From Bacillus pseudomycoides (GTDB lineage: Bacteria; Bacillota; Bacilli; Bacillales; Bacillaceae_G), in NCBI RefSeq assembly GCF_002551005.1, contig NZ_NVOY01000017.1, positions 1 to 45,216 of the forward strand: a DNA stretch of 45,216 bases, written 5' to 3'. A program made the translations under genes and the position numbers. This document shows positions 7,787 through 17,202 of this stretch, piece after piece. The stretch's first letter is position 1, and every line of letters begins with the position of its first letter. The notes beneath the pieces were generated by a model, which was not told the origin of the DNA, did not search any database, and worked only from the letters and a program-made list of their open reading frames with translations.

Positions 7787-9985
7787 ATGAAAAAAGTTGT
7801 TGTGTTTTTTCTTATTGTAGTTTCTATATTGTCAGGATTTATTGCATTTCAACAAACCGATCATAAAGAATTCGAAAAAATGGAAAAGGTAGAACAGAAG
7901 ATAGGTAAAGAGTTCGTTATCCCAGATGTACTGGATTTTGCGAATCCAAGTGAAATTTATCCTATATTGCTTGATGCAGCAAAGGAGTCACATACAAATA
8001 TTTTTCGTACAAATGTTACGTATCACGAAGATGGACAGGCGGAAATTTTGAAGTATGTGTTACTAACAACTGAAACGGCATATTTCAAACAGTTTCAGTT
8101 AAGTAGCGGAAATATATTAAAGCCGAAAGATACATTGCAAGGCAATGCTTTTTTATCGACAGTACATACAAAGGATACAAACCAAAAAGGGGTTATAAAG
8201 GATTTTGGGGATAATCATAAGGTTACAATTAGAGCACTTCAAGCGTCTTATGAACAATTTCCAATGGCAGGAAGATATTTCGTAGAAGTAGTAGATGATA
8301 AATCATACGATACATTTTTAAAGCTTTTCTCTAAAAAGTTAAATCAACATTTTAAGCCGAAACAGTATATTGTTGCTGACGATTTTAAACGGAATCTTAG
8401 TAATAACGAAGAAGCTTTCGGCTCACCAATTCATTCTTTATCCTATATTCAGTATATGGTATTTATCGTACTCCTATGTTTTCTCATTTATTATGTATTT
8501 AACGATGCGAAAAGAATTGGTGTTATAAAAATGCACGGCGTATCGAATATACGCTTATGGTTTATCGTTATAGGTAGAACCATTGCTAGTATGTTTGTTT
8601 TATCGTTACTCATTTCCATACTTGCAGCTGCTTTCGTAAAAAATGTAACTTCAGGGTTTATATATACCATTGTGTTCGATCAATGTAAAACATATCTTAC
8701 CATTACAGTATTATCTCTCGTTTCATATTTTTATATTTCTAAAATTAAAGTCAATCAAATTATTAAAAATAGAAAAGATACAAAAGGTATATTTGTATTC
8801 AATACGCTGTTGAAAGTTACTTGTTCTATTATATTTGTTTTATTAGGGACGTCTATTTTAGAACAATATATTACAGTGAAAGACAAACAAGAGAATTTAA
8901 AAAACTGGGAGAAAAACAAAGATTATGGTGTCTTTTATCCGCTTTCTGTAGGGAATGATGAAGAACAACAAAAAGCGGATAAAATGGTGTCAATTATAAA
9001 TGGAGAGCTTTATCCCATTTTGAATAAAATGGGGGCCATACTAATTGATTCCAAGGAGTATGAAGAATTAACTATAAGCAAGGATTATAAAGGAATTCGG
9101 TCAGTTACAGTAAATAATAATTACCTTCACGAATTTCCGCTATATGACATACATAATCAGCGCGTGCAAGTTTCAGAAGATATGGAAAACTGGATGTTAT
9201 TAGTACCTGAAAAATATCAGAACAGAGAAAAAGAAATTCTTCGCTTTTTTGAAGAATGGAGAAAGCCAGCAATAGAATATGAAGAAAAAAGAATGCATAG
9301 AGAGGTCCCGAATCATTTACGCAATCGAAAAATAGATATTATTTGGATAAAGAATAATCAGGAGATCTTTAGTTTCAATCCAGATGTATATAAATCTGAC
9401 AATAACAAAATTAGAGATGAAATTATAGAGGTAATGACAAAGAAGAATAGTTTTGTTGGAGAAAGAGATCTTATATTAGGCGGAGGGGCGAAGGATCCTT
9501 TAAAGATTAAGTTAATTGACAGAGATGCAGGATTAACATATAAGGTATTGGAGCCAGAGCTTAAAAGGCTAGGACTAGTAGATAATTTAAAATATCTTGT
9601 AACAGTTGACCAAGATATTTTAAAAGATATATACGATATGCAAAAAACAATGAAAATGCTATTGACGGTTACTAGTGGGCTACTTGTCGGCATATTATTT
9701 TTGGTCACACAAAATATGATTATATATTTCAATAAAAATCAGCAGAAAATAGTAGTGCATCGCTTATTCGGTGTAAGTTTTTTTAGAACGTATAGAGGAT
9801 ACATGTTGTTATTTGTATTAACGTGGGTCGTACAACTATTAATTTGCTTCATCGTAAAAAAAGAGTTTGATATAAAATTTCTTGCGGTGGTGGCTATGCT
9901 TATATTAATTGAATTTTCCGCGTCTATTATCGCATTAATCAGTATGGAACGAAGAAATAAAACAACGGTGATAAAGGGAGGTTAA
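7787..9985 (+). CDS. Bacteriocin-associated ABC transporter permease (DUF1430 type)
   Basis: The 732-residue integral membrane protein has an N-terminal membrane segment (about residues 3-22), a long extracytoplasmic region, a block of four segments (about 220-365), a second external domain, and three C-terminal segments (about 640-728). This FtsX/MacB-like layout is that of the bacteriocin-associated integral membrane family found with lactococcin-972-type loci. There it acts with an ATPase in export or self-immunity. The ATPase gene follows 9 nt downstream, so the two form one transporter. The ATG follows GGGGAGGGT. No peptide precursor gene is visible on either side. Confidence 0.82.
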   Translation: MKKVVVFFLIVVSILSGFIAFQQTDHKEFEKMEKVEQKIGKEFVIPDVLDFANPSEIYPILLDAAKESHTNIFRTNVTYHEDGQAEILKYVLLTTETAYFKQFQLSSGNILKPKDTLQGNAFLSTVHTKDTNQKGVIKDFGDNHKVTIRALQASYEQFPMAGRYFVEVVDDKSYDTFLKLFSKKLNQHFKPKQYIVADDFKRNLSNNEEAFGSPIHSLSYIQYMVFIVLLCFLIYYVFNDAKRIGVIKMHGVSNIRLWFIVIGRTIASMFVLSLLISILAAAFVKNVTSGFIYTIVFDQCKTYLTITVLSLVSYFYISKIKVNQIIKNRKDTKGIFVFNTLLKVTCSIIFVLLGTSILEQYITVKDKQENLKNWEKNKDYGVFYPLSVGNDEEQQKADKMVSIINGELYPILNKMGAILIDSKEYEELTISKDYKGIRSVTVNNNYLHEFPLYDIHNQRVQVSEDMENWMLLVPEKYQNREKEILRFFEEWRKPAIEYEEKRMHREVPNHLRNRKIDIIWIKNNQEIFSFNPDVYKSDNNKIRDEIIEVMTKKNSFVGERDLILGGGAKDPLKIKLIDRDAGLTYKVLEPELKRLGLVDNLKYLVTVDQDILKDIYDMQKTMKMLLTVTSGLLVGILFLVTQNMIIYFNKNQQKIVVHRLFGVSFFRTYRGYMLLFVLTWVVQLLICFIVKKEFDIKFLAVVAMLILIEFSASIIALISMERRNKTTVIKGG

Positions 9986-9994
9986 TATAAACGA

Positions 9995-10633
9995 ATGCAA
10001 TATATATGTGAACTGATAGATGTTAGTAAAAGTTATGGAAATCATACGATTTTAGATGAGTTCAATTTAAAAATTTGTGAAGGGGAAATGGTTGCGATTA
10101 CTGGAAAAAGCGGATCTGGTAAAACAACGATTCTTAATATTATGGGAATGCTTGAAAATCCAGATAGCGGAGTCGTTAAATTGTTTGGTGAAGAGAGTCC
10201 AAGTATGGGTTCTAGTAAAGCAAATAAACTTCTGAGAACACGAATGTCATATCTCTTTCAAAATTATGCACTCATCGATAATGATACGGTAAACAAAAAT
10301 TTAGAAATTCCCTTGATTTATGCGAAAAAAACAAAGAAGGAAAAGAAAGAACTGAAAACAGTCGCCTTAGAAAAAGTTGGACTGAGTGTATCATTACAGC
10401 AAAAAATACACGAGCTTTCAGGAGGGGAACAACAGAGGGTCGCCATAGCAAGGATACTTCTAAAACCTTGCGAGTTAATATTGGCTGATGAACCAACAGG
10501 CTCTTTAGATGATAACAATAGAAATGAAATTATACAAATTTTAAAAAATCTAAATAAAGAGGGGAAAACAATTGTAATTGTCACGCATGATCCATATGTA
10601 GCACAAGTATGTGATAGAATAATTGAATTATAA
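9995..10633 (+). CDS. ABC transporter ATP-binding protein (lactococcin-972 exporter type)
   Basis: This 212-residue nucleotide-binding subunit has Walker A GKSGSGKTT (residues 37-45), signature LSGGEQQRVA, Walker B LILADEPTGSLD, and an H-loop in IVTHDP. The protein is close to the minimal size of the LolD/MacB-like ATPases and of the putative bacteriocin-export ATPases that partner DUF1430 permeases. It uses ATP hydrolysis to drive the preceding 732-residue permease. It is the second gene of the operon. The GGGAGG site upstream lies at the end of the permease gene, and the start ATG at 9995 has a somewhat long spacer. Confidence 0.9.
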   Translation: MQYICELIDVSKSYGNHTILDEFNLKICEGEMVAITGKSGSGKTTILNIMGMLENPDSGVVKLFGEESPSMGSSKANKLLRTRMSYLFQNYALIDNDTVNKNLEIPLIYAKKTKKEKKELKTVALEKVGLSVSLQQKIHELSGGEQQRVAIARILLKPCELILADEPTGSLDDNNRNEIIQILKNLNKEGKTIVIVTHDPYVAQVCDRIIEL

Positions 10634-10671
10634 TTTTTGCGGAAATGAGATTATTAAGGGGAGAGGGAAAT

Positions 10672-11418
10672 ATGCATATAGAACAATTCAAGCAACACAT
10701 TGAAGAACTATTTGGAGAACATTTACGTAAGTACGGCGATCAGTTTGGGATAACAAACGTAAGCAATGAACATTTTCATAAGATTGGTTATGCTACAAAT
10801 TTAACGCTTGAGACAATTGAAGAAGCAAGAAAAGAGAATGTAGATATGATGATAACTCATCATGATGCATGGGAGTTTCTATACGGAATGGAAGTAGCTT
10901 GTCTAACTAAACTGAAAGAATATAATATAAATCATTTTTGGGTGCATTTACCGTTAGATTTTGTTGAATTCGGAACTTGTACTTCGTTATTTCATACAAT
11001 CGAAATTGATGAAATAATAACGTATTCTACTTATGATGATGAAGAATTACCTGGCGTTGGTGAATATACAAGTCCAATTCTATTTTCTAAACTAGTAGAA
11101 AGAGTCGAGAATAAACTCGGCGAAAAGGTGAAGGCGTGGAAAAATAATGATAAGGAAGTAAAACGAGTTGGTATTATAACCGGAGCAGGTCATTCAACTG
11201 ATCATATTCAAGCAGCGCTGGACAGTGGGTGTGATACATATATTACAGGAGAAAAGACGTTATATACAGTTCAGTATGCGCAGTTTCAGAAGATTAATCT
11301 TATCGTAGGAAGTCATACATTTACAGAAATATTTGGTGTGGAGAGTTTAGTGGAAAGATTGCAGGAGTTTGATAACTCGCTTGAGGTTGTTCAATTGTAT
11401 GAGGAGCACATGGAATAG
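10672..11418 (+). CDS. Nif3-like dinuclear metal-centre protein
   Basis: The protein of about 248 residues belongs to the Nif3/DUF34 family, which forms hexameric toroids with a two-metal site. Metal-ligand motifs are visible: ITHHDAWEF, with the paired His near residue 64, and the C-terminal GSHTFTEIFGVESL His/Glu pair. GITGAGHS-like and TGEKTLY segments also fit. It lacks the PII/CutA-like insertion of B. subtilis YqfO, and a protein like that domain is encoded separately at 31004-31324. The ATG at 10672 follows GGGGAGAGGG. The frame is open back to 10645 but without a ribosome binding site. It may be read through from the ABC operon. The biochemical role of the family is still debated. Confidence 0.88.
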   Translation: MHIEQFKQHIEELFGEHLRKYGDQFGITNVSNEHFHKIGYATNLTLETIEEARKENVDMMITHHDAWEFLYGMEVACLTKLKEYNINHFWVHLPLDFVEFGTCTSLFHTIEIDEIITYSTYDDEELPGVGEYTSPILFSKLVERVENKLGEKVKAWKNNDKEVKRVGIITGAGHSTDHIQAALDSGCDTYITGEKTLYTVQYAQFQKINLIVGSHTFTEIFGVESLVERLQEFDNSLEVVQLYEEHME

Positions 11419-11465
11419 ATAAGGGCTGCTATATCCATGACAACGATTTATGCAAATTTCGACCT

Positions 11466-11500
11466 AGAAAAATCATGGTATTTATAACCATGATTTTTCT
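11466..11500. terminator. Bidirectional terminator
   Basis: A perfect 14-bp stem (AGAAAAATCATGGT at 11466-11479 with ACCATGATTTTTCT at 11487-11500) and a 7-nt loop lie between the converging Nif3-like gene and the hydrolase pseudogene. Confidence 0.85.
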
Positions 11501-11501
11501 A

Positions 11502-12216
11502 TTATTCGTGAACGCTCCTGTGTATAAAATCTTCGATGATAATATTAAAGAGATTAGGAGCATCGTGATGAACTAAATGACCAGCTTTAGGAACGACAGC
11601 TTTTTCAATAAAAGTAGAATTGTTGAAATGTGAAAATAAATATTTTGTATCAAACTCAGCGTTTGCTCCTGCGATTAATAGAGTAGGTATTTCTATTTCT
11701 TTTAATTGCTGAATTTGCTCAAAAGGATACCAGTTACTATGAAAACTAATTTCAAGGAGTGCTTTCCAATCATTTTTCATATGAAGTTCATAAAAATGGT
11801 GTATTGTATTTGGTTCACTTATTAACAATTGGACCCGTTGTGCGTTCTCTTTGTTTAATTTCTCCCAATCGGCTGGTTTTTCTAACATAATACCAGCTAG
11901 CGTACAGGAAGACACTTTTTGCTGTGGAAGTTGTAATATATGAACGGCAATAAGAGCACCTAAGGAGGTACCAATAATACGGTATGTTTCTAAGTGGAGC
12001 TGCTCGGTTAATTCTAGTATATCTAGCGCGGCTTGTTGAAAATAATTTGTGAAATCTTCAGCGTACGAATGGCCGTGTCCTCTTAAATAGGGAACAATAA
12101 TACGAAAACGGTTACTAATTAATTTGATGTTGAAAGCTTGACGTCCCTGTTTCTAGGCCAGGATGTAAAAAAATAACAGGGTCTCCGTTTCCGTATTTTT
12201 CAAAGTGTAATTGCAT
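11502..12216 (-). pseudogene. Alpha/beta hydrolase, frameshifted
   Basis: The ATG at 12216 (ribosome binding site GAGGTGAT) starts MQLHFEKYGNGDPVIFLHPG, a typical alpha/beta hydrolase N-terminus with the oxyanion-hole HPG. The frame ends early at a TAG after SSFQHQIN. Shifting frame just before the stop restores LISNRFRIIVPYLRGHGHSY, then the nucleophile elbow GTSLGA and, near the end, the catalytic-His region KAGHLVHHDAP, closing at 11502. The protein would be about 240 residues. The break lies in a CAAATTAATTAG stretch and could be explained by a small deletion within a short ATTAA repeat. The longest surviving frame begins only at about 11915 and lacks the nucleophile, so the product is probably inactive. 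Confidence 0.82.
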
Positions 12217-12343
12217 ATAATCACCTCTATTGTATAAAATATATATATTATAATGTATTTTCTGAATATTAGTTAGAGAGTGCTTGTAAGAAATTATATA
12301 GTTTATTTACAAAACGATAGAAACATATGAAGGGAACTATATT

Positions 12344-13096
12344 TTGAAAATGAAACAACAATACATAAAAGGAATACCATTTTGTAGTTTGGAGTATACA
12401 CAGGTAGTAAATATACTAAAGGATTGGTTATCAGAAAAGAACGAGAAACCGAGATTTATTGTGACTGCCAATCCTGAAATTGTGATGTTTGCGAAAGAGT
12501 CATCAGCTGAATCTGTACACTTCAAAAATATTTTGTTATCTGCGGATTTAATCACAGCTGACGGAATCGGTGTTATACTCGGTTCTAAAATTTTAAAAGG
12601 ACAGTTGAAAGAGCGGGTGACAGGTGCAGATTTAACGTATGACTTAATAGAGTATTGTAATCAAAACAGATATCGTGTATTTCTTTTTGGAGCTGCACCA
12701 GAAAATAATGAAAAAGCAATAGAAAATTTAAAAGTGAGTTTTCCACACGCTGTTTTTGAAGGACAACACGGGTTTATAGGTAAGGAACAACTCGAAGAAG
12801 TGAAATGTCATATGAAACAGTTTCAACCACATTTGCTGCTTGTAGCCCTAGGATCTCCAAAGCAAGAGATGTTTATCTATGACAATCTTCAAGAACTAAA
12901 TGTCCCGTTGTCCATTGGTATTGGCGGGATGATTGACATTATATCAGGTAATATCAAAAGGGCACCAAAGATGATGAGAGATACAGGAACAGAATGGTTA
13001 TATAGATTGATAACACAGCCGAAGAGAATAAAACGGCAGCTTGTACTTCCGAAGTTTTTGTTGTCAGTTATGGTGGATAGGGTTAGAAAACAATGA
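12344..13096 (+). CDS. WecG/TagA/CpsF family glycosyltransferase
   Basis: The 250-residue GT26 enzyme is of the type that transfers N-acetylmannosamine (or a related sugar) from UDP to undecaprenyl-PP-GlcNAc, the committed step of wall teichoic acid or related polymer linkage units. Family motifs are clear: FIVTANPEIVMFAK (conserved Thr), ADLITADGIGVILGS (candidate catalytic Asp), ERVTGADL, LVALGSPKQEMFI and GIGGMIDIISGNIKRAPK. The TTG at 12344, 8 nt after AAGGGA, is the likely start; the ATG two codons on is an alternative. No other wall-polymer genes lie next to it, so the pathway partner is unknown. Confidence 0.9.
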   Translation: MKMKQQYIKGIPFCSLEYTQVVNILKDWLSEKNEKPRFIVTANPEIVMFAKESSAESVHFKNILLSADLITADGIGVILGSKILKGQLKERVTGADLTYDLIEYCNQNRYRVFLFGAAPENNEKAIENLKVSFPHAVFEGQHGFIGKEQLEEVKCHMKQFQPHLLLVALGSPKQEMFIYDNLQELNVPLSIGIGGMIDIISGNIKRAPKMMRDTGTEWLYRLITQPKRIKRQLVLPKFLLSVMVDRVRKQ

Positions 13097-13182
13097 ATTA
13101 AAGACATTTGATCCCAAATTTACAACAAGTACAGCCCCATTTGTGAAATTTACAACCACAATTTGAAAGGGATGTGACTATT

Positions 13183-13311
13183 ATGACGGATATCTTAACG
13201 TTATTAGCGTTATTTTTTATACTATATGAACTCATTAAGACAAAAAATGAGCTGAAATTTTTTAGAAATGATATGAAACGTATATTAGAAAAAGAAGATA
13301 AAGATATATAA
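13183..13311 (+). CDS. Small membrane peptide, 42 residues
   Basis: An ATG at 13183 follows GAAAGGGA and encodes MTDILTLLALFFILYELIKT and then a highly charged tail ending EKEDKDI. Residues 4-18 form one hydrophobic helix, and the rest could be a cytoplasmic amphipathic helix. The hydrophobic-then-charged layout suggests a real small membrane protein. It sits 86 bp after the TagA-like gene and before a broken methyltransferase. I do not recognise a family and its expression is unproven. Confidence 0.55.
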   Translation: MTDILTLLALFFILYELIKTKNELKFFRNDMKRILEKEDKDI

Positions 13312-13381
13312 TTTCACTTTTGTTGACGAATTTTATACAAACTGAAAATACTAACTAATGTGGGAAAAGGAGGATGTTGAA

Positions 13382-14260
13382 TTGGAAGATTATTATTGGG
13401 ATGAAAAATTGGATTATTTAAAGAACACAAGAGATTTATAGTATAACGATGACTATTTAGGATTTTTAGTGAATTCAGTTTGGAAAATTTCTAAGCCTGT
13501 ACATATTATTGACTATGGTTGTGGGTATGGCTATTTAGGGCTTAAGTTATTACCATTGTTACCGATAGGTTCAAGATATACAGGTATTGATAAAGGACAG
13601 AATTTGATTAATGATGCAAAAAAAATGTTTCAAACCCTTCCCTATGAAGCTGAATTCATAGTGGCTGATGTTACTGAAATTGAATTAGAGAGTAAATATG
13701 ATATAGCAGTTTGCCATGCTTTTCTACTGCATATGACTGATCCAATAAAAATGTTGCAGAAAATGATTCATTCGGTTGTTAACGAAGGGAATATTATATG
13801 TTTTGAACCACATTGGATCTCCAATATGTCTTCGTATAATCTAAGTGAATACGATCAATCAGAAATTATTCAGTTTTGGTTTCTCCAGAAACTGTTTGAA
13901 GAAGATGCAAAACGAAGTGGAAAAGATGGAAACATAGGGATTAAATTACCGACATACTTAAGTAAATTAGGTGTAAAAAATATTGATTGCAGAGTTAGCG
14001 ATAAAGTTAATTTTCTGGACTCTAATGCAAACCAAACAGATAAGCAGAGACTATATGATTCTCTCAAAGAAGAAGGACTAGGTATAGCACCCGCTGAAAG
14101 AGAAGAATTTATTGAACGTTTAATAAACCGAGGGGCTACATTTAATGAGGCATATGAACAGTATAAAGCGGAACTGCGATTTTCTGATGTATTCAACATT
14201 AATTCCTCTTTAAATTATGCTCCAAGTATGAAAATTACTTTTGGGGTTGTAAACAAATGA
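13382..14260 (+). pseudogene. SAM-dependent methyltransferase with a premature TAG
   Basis: A TTG at 13382, 8 nt after AAAAGGAGG, starts EDYYWDEKLDYLKNTRDL. The 20th codon is TAG (13439-13441), after which the same frame continues YNDDYLGFLVNSVWK and on to 14260. The rest is a full class I methyltransferase: HIIDYGCGYGYLGLKLLP (SAM-binding motif I), TGIDKGQNL (acidic end of strand 2), FIVADVTEIEL (motif II) and AVCHAFLLHMTDP (post-II). With the stop read as Tyr the product would be about 292 residues. A GTG at 13469 could restart translation and would keep the SAM site, but it has no good ribosome binding site. The most economical reading is a nonsense mutation of a Tyr codon. Confidence 0.8.
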
Positions 14261-14320
14261 GGAAGATATATTATTTAATGCCGATAAGTGTACACCATGT
14301 AGAGAAAGAAGGAATCTAAA

Positions 14321-14767
14321 TTGAACACAATAAATATGCGCTCTATAGGTGAAGTAGCATCAATTATTGATGAAAAGGTATATGAACGATGGGGAGAAGT
14401 TGTCTCAACTATCATTATTCATCCAGAATATAAAGATGGACTAGTTGGATTAGAAGAATATTCACATGCGATCGTTATTTTTTTCTTGGATCAATTTAAA
14501 GAAAAAACGCAGTCTTGGATTAGAAAACCGAGAGGGATAGAAGCTTTAGATGCAAAGGGTTGTTTTGCACAAAGAACAAAGTATCGTCCGAATCCTATTG
14601 GGATTTCTACTGTTGAGATTGTATCAATTGAAGATAATGTAATGATTGTAAAAGGATTAGATGCTAATAATAAGACGCCAGTTCTGGATATTAAGCCGTA
14701 TATATCAGAATTTGATTCAAGAGAAGATACTCGTTCTCCGATATGGATGAAGGAATTAAGGTGGTAA
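14321..14767 (+). CDS. trmO: tRNA (Thr-GGU) A37 N6-methyltransferase-type TrmO/TsaA protein
   Basis: This 148-residue single-domain TsaA/YaeB-like protein has the family signatures CFAQRTKYRPNPIGIS (cofactor loop), GLDANNKTPVLDIKPYI, and an early GLEEYSHAIVIFFL. TrmO methylates N6-threonylcarbamoyladenosine at position 37 of tRNA-Thr using SAM. The E. coli enzyme has an extra C-terminal domain, which this shorter form lacks, as do many Firmicute and archaeal members. The TTG at 14321 follows AAAGAAGGA. Substrate identity is inferred from the family. Confidence 0.82.
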   Translation: MNTINMRSIGEVASIIDEKVYERWGEVVSTIIIHPEYKDGLVGLEEYSHAIVIFFLDQFKEKTQSWIRKPRGIEALDAKGCFAQRTKYRPNPIGISTVEIVSIEDNVMIVKGLDANNKTPVLDIKPYISEFDSREDTRSPIWMKELRW

Positions 14768-15118
14768 GTATATTCTCCTGCGTTAGGAAGATCTCAGCAA
14801 CTCTTCCTTCTCTGTAAAACCGTAAGAATATCTCGTGTCCTTTTCATAGCCTCTTTATAACATTTGTATGTTGATTCATAATATACAGTATTTAAATTAT
14901 TTTTGCAAATCTATTTTTGGGATAAATTGTGAATTTTTTAGAACTTTCGTTTTTGATTAGGGTTTACAACATGTATCTTTTTTTACAAGTAGTATATGTA
15001 AAAAGAAAACTTATTTTACAAAAAGTCTCAAAAAATAAACGGTAAATATATGAATTCTGATATACTACAAATAAATATCAGAAAAAACAGAAAATAAGAA
15101 AGGGAGGATGAGAAGTGT
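14768..15118. other. Gene-free stretch upstream of the MoxR operon
   Basis: About 350 bp of AT-rich DNA. A weak hairpin (AGGAAGA with TCTTCCT, near 14785-14812) follows trmO but lacks a good T-run. TATACT near 15060 could be the -10 of the moxR promoter; no clear -35 was identified. No coding sequence is seen. Confidence 0.45.
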
Positions 15119-16048
15119 ATGTCAATTTTAGAAAGAATTCGAGAAAATGTCTCGCAAGTAATCGTAGGAAAAGAAGAGGTTATTGATTTAGCGATGATTG
15201 CGTTAGTAGCGAATGGACATGTTTTATTAGAAGATGTTCCAGGAACGGGAAAGACGTCATTAGCGAAAAGTCTTGCGAAAAGTATAGATGGGAAATTTCA
15301 GCGTGTACAATTTACATCAGATACATTGCCGGGGGATGTAGTAGGTTTAGAGTATTTCGACATGAAAGAGTCTGATTTTAAAACGAGGATGGGCCCGATT
15401 TTTGCTAATATCGTGCTAGTTGATGAAATTAATCGTGCAGTACCGCGTACACAGTCAGCTTTATTAGAAGTAATGGAGGAGCGTACAGTTACCATTGCGG
15501 GAGAAACGCATGTGTTGCCGCAGCCGTTTATTGTACTTGCTACGCAAAATCCATTAGAGTCTGCTGGTACATTTCCACTTCCAGATGCGCAGTTAGATCG
15601 CTTTTTATTAACAATCAGGCAAGGGTACCCAAATCGAGTACATGAAAAGGAGATGTTACGTCGTTTCCGTCAGCAAGACCCAATGCGCAGCTTACAAAGT
15701 GTTGTGTCTCTTGAAGATATTTTATCTTTGCAAGAGCAAGCGAAGCAGGTTGAAATTCATGAAGAAGTGGAAGATTACTTATTAGATATTGTGGAAAAGA
15801 CACGTCTGCATGAACTCGTTGAAATCGGAGTAAGTCCGCGTGGTTCATTAGCTTTCATGAAAGCAGCACAGGCCCGGGCGCTATTAAAGGGAAGAGAATT
15901 TTGTACACCAGATGATTTTTATACGCTAGCAGAGCGGGTATGTGCGCACCGATTAACTCTTAGCATTGAAGGAGATATGAAAACAACGAAAGCACATGTA
16001 ATGAAAGAGATTTTGGAGCAAGTAGCTGTTCCAGTGGAAAATGTATGA
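15119..16048 (+). CDS. MoxR-family AAA+ ATPase
   Basis: The 309-residue ATPase has Walker A DVPGTGKTSLAK (about residues 39-50), Walker B IVLVDEINRA (about 100-109), sensor-1 VLATQNPLES, and an arginine-rich sensor-2 region ending SPRGSLAFMKAAQA. MoxR ATPases act as chaperones that assemble or activate partner complexes, usually with DUF58/VWA proteins. The start ATG follows GGGAGG. Its stop overlaps the start of the DUF58 gene by 4 bp, and a DUF4129 gene follows, the classic MoxR membrane-complex operon. Confidence 0.92.
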   Translation: MSILERIRENVSQVIVGKEEVIDLAMIALVANGHVLLEDVPGTGKTSLAKSLAKSIDGKFQRVQFTSDTLPGDVVGLEYFDMKESDFKTRMGPIFANIVLVDEINRAVPRTQSALLEVMEERTVTIAGETHVLPQPFIVLATQNPLESAGTFPLPDAQLDRFLLTIRQGYPNRVHEKEMLRRFRQQDPMRSLQSVVSLEDILSLQEQAKQVEIHEEVEDYLLDIVEKTRLHELVEIGVSPRGSLAFMKAAQARALLKGREFCTPDDFYTLAERVCAHRLTLSIEGDMKTTKAHVMKEILEQVAVPVENV

Positions 16049-17145
16049 ACGAGAAATTAACAATTAAACGGCCGTTTGTGGAAACGTATGTTGCATGGAG
16101 CACTGCATTTATTACAGTCCTAATGTGGCTATTTGTACAAAATTTCTTGCTGTTTGTACTTGCATTCTTCTATTTGCTTATGGTTAGTTTTGCTCATTGG
16201 TACGTTCGGAAAGCTTCACAAATATATTGTGAAATAACACAACAACATGAACGTCTCTTTATTGATGAGACTGGGCATTGCTGTGTACGTATTGTAAATC
16301 CAACAAAACTGCCAATTTTTGAAGTTGCTTTTCGTTTTCGCTCAGATGAACAGATGAAATGGGGATGGTCAGAAGGAGAATTAGAGCAATCAGTTCATTC
16401 GTATCGTATTCCTTTGCAGCTGAAAAAGCAGGAAACGTTAGACATAGATTTACATGTATCAGCGCAGCAAAGAGGGCTACATAGCTGGCAAGAAGCCGAA
16501 ATCATTTTGTCTGATCCATTTCATCTTATTACAATTCACATCCCAATAAGGAAACAACATATACCGTGCTTTCGTATATATCCTCGAATTGCCAAAGTAA
16601 ATATTCTGGAAACAAACAGCTGGAAACACGGATTTCGAACTGCAGCTGTTTCGCCTCTTTATGATGAAACGAAGATTATTGGCGTAAAGGCATATGAACA
16701 GGAATCATTTCGTGCTATCCATTGGGGAGCAACTGCAAAAACGGGTGTATTAAGTGCAAAAAAGTATGAATATACGCAAGGTGACCGGTATGCGATTTAT
16801 TTAAATGTATTAGGTTCAACTGGCTATACACTGCGTACTGATATAGAGTATTTAATCGAAGTAACAGCGGGCGTTTGCCGGGAACTAATAGCACAAGATT
16901 GTTCATTTGAACTATGGGTGAATAGTATGTGCGAAAACGGAATTGTCCATATAACGTCTGGTAAATACCGAAAACAATTGCACAAAACATTACAATTATT
17001 ATCCTCCTTAACAGATCAAGATGTTCCGCTATCTTCTTCCTTTTTTTATCAAACAGGTTTTCGCCAGCAAGAAGCAGGGGCTATTCCAATTATAATTGGG
17101 AATCCACCTGCAAAACACGGGGGATGGCTGCAAGTGGTGAAATAA
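16045..17145 (+). CDS. DUF58 domain protein
   Basis: The 366-residue protein has two N-terminal hydrophobic segments (about residues 18-52), a beta-rich middle part, and a C-terminal DUF58 region with YDETKIIGVKAYEQESFRAI followed by HWGATAKTG, the conserved core that resembles a von Willebrand A fold. DUF58 proteins are the usual partners of MoxR ATPases, and their function is not established. ATGA overlap with moxR implies translational coupling. Confidence 0.88.
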   Translation: MNEKLTIKRPFVETYVAWSTAFITVLMWLFVQNFLLFVLAFFYLLMVSFAHWYVRKASQIYCEITQQHERLFIDETGHCCVRIVNPTKLPIFEVAFRFRSDEQMKWGWSEGELEQSVHSYRIPLQLKKQETLDIDLHVSAQQRGLHSWQEAEIILSDPFHLITIHIPIRKQHIPCFRIYPRIAKVNILETNSWKHGFRTAAVSPLYDETKIIGVKAYEQESFRAIHWGATAKTGVLSAKKYEYTQGDRYAIYLNVLGSTGYTLRTDIEYLIEVTAGVCRELIAQDCSFELWVNSMCENGIVHITSGKYRKQLHKTLQLLSSLTDQDVPLSSSFFYQTGFRQQEAGAIPIIIGNPPAKHGGWLQVVK

Positions 17146-17202
17146 AATAGCGGGAGAAAATCAAAAGTTTTTACGGTTATTGAACCGGGAGGACACACGA
17201 AT

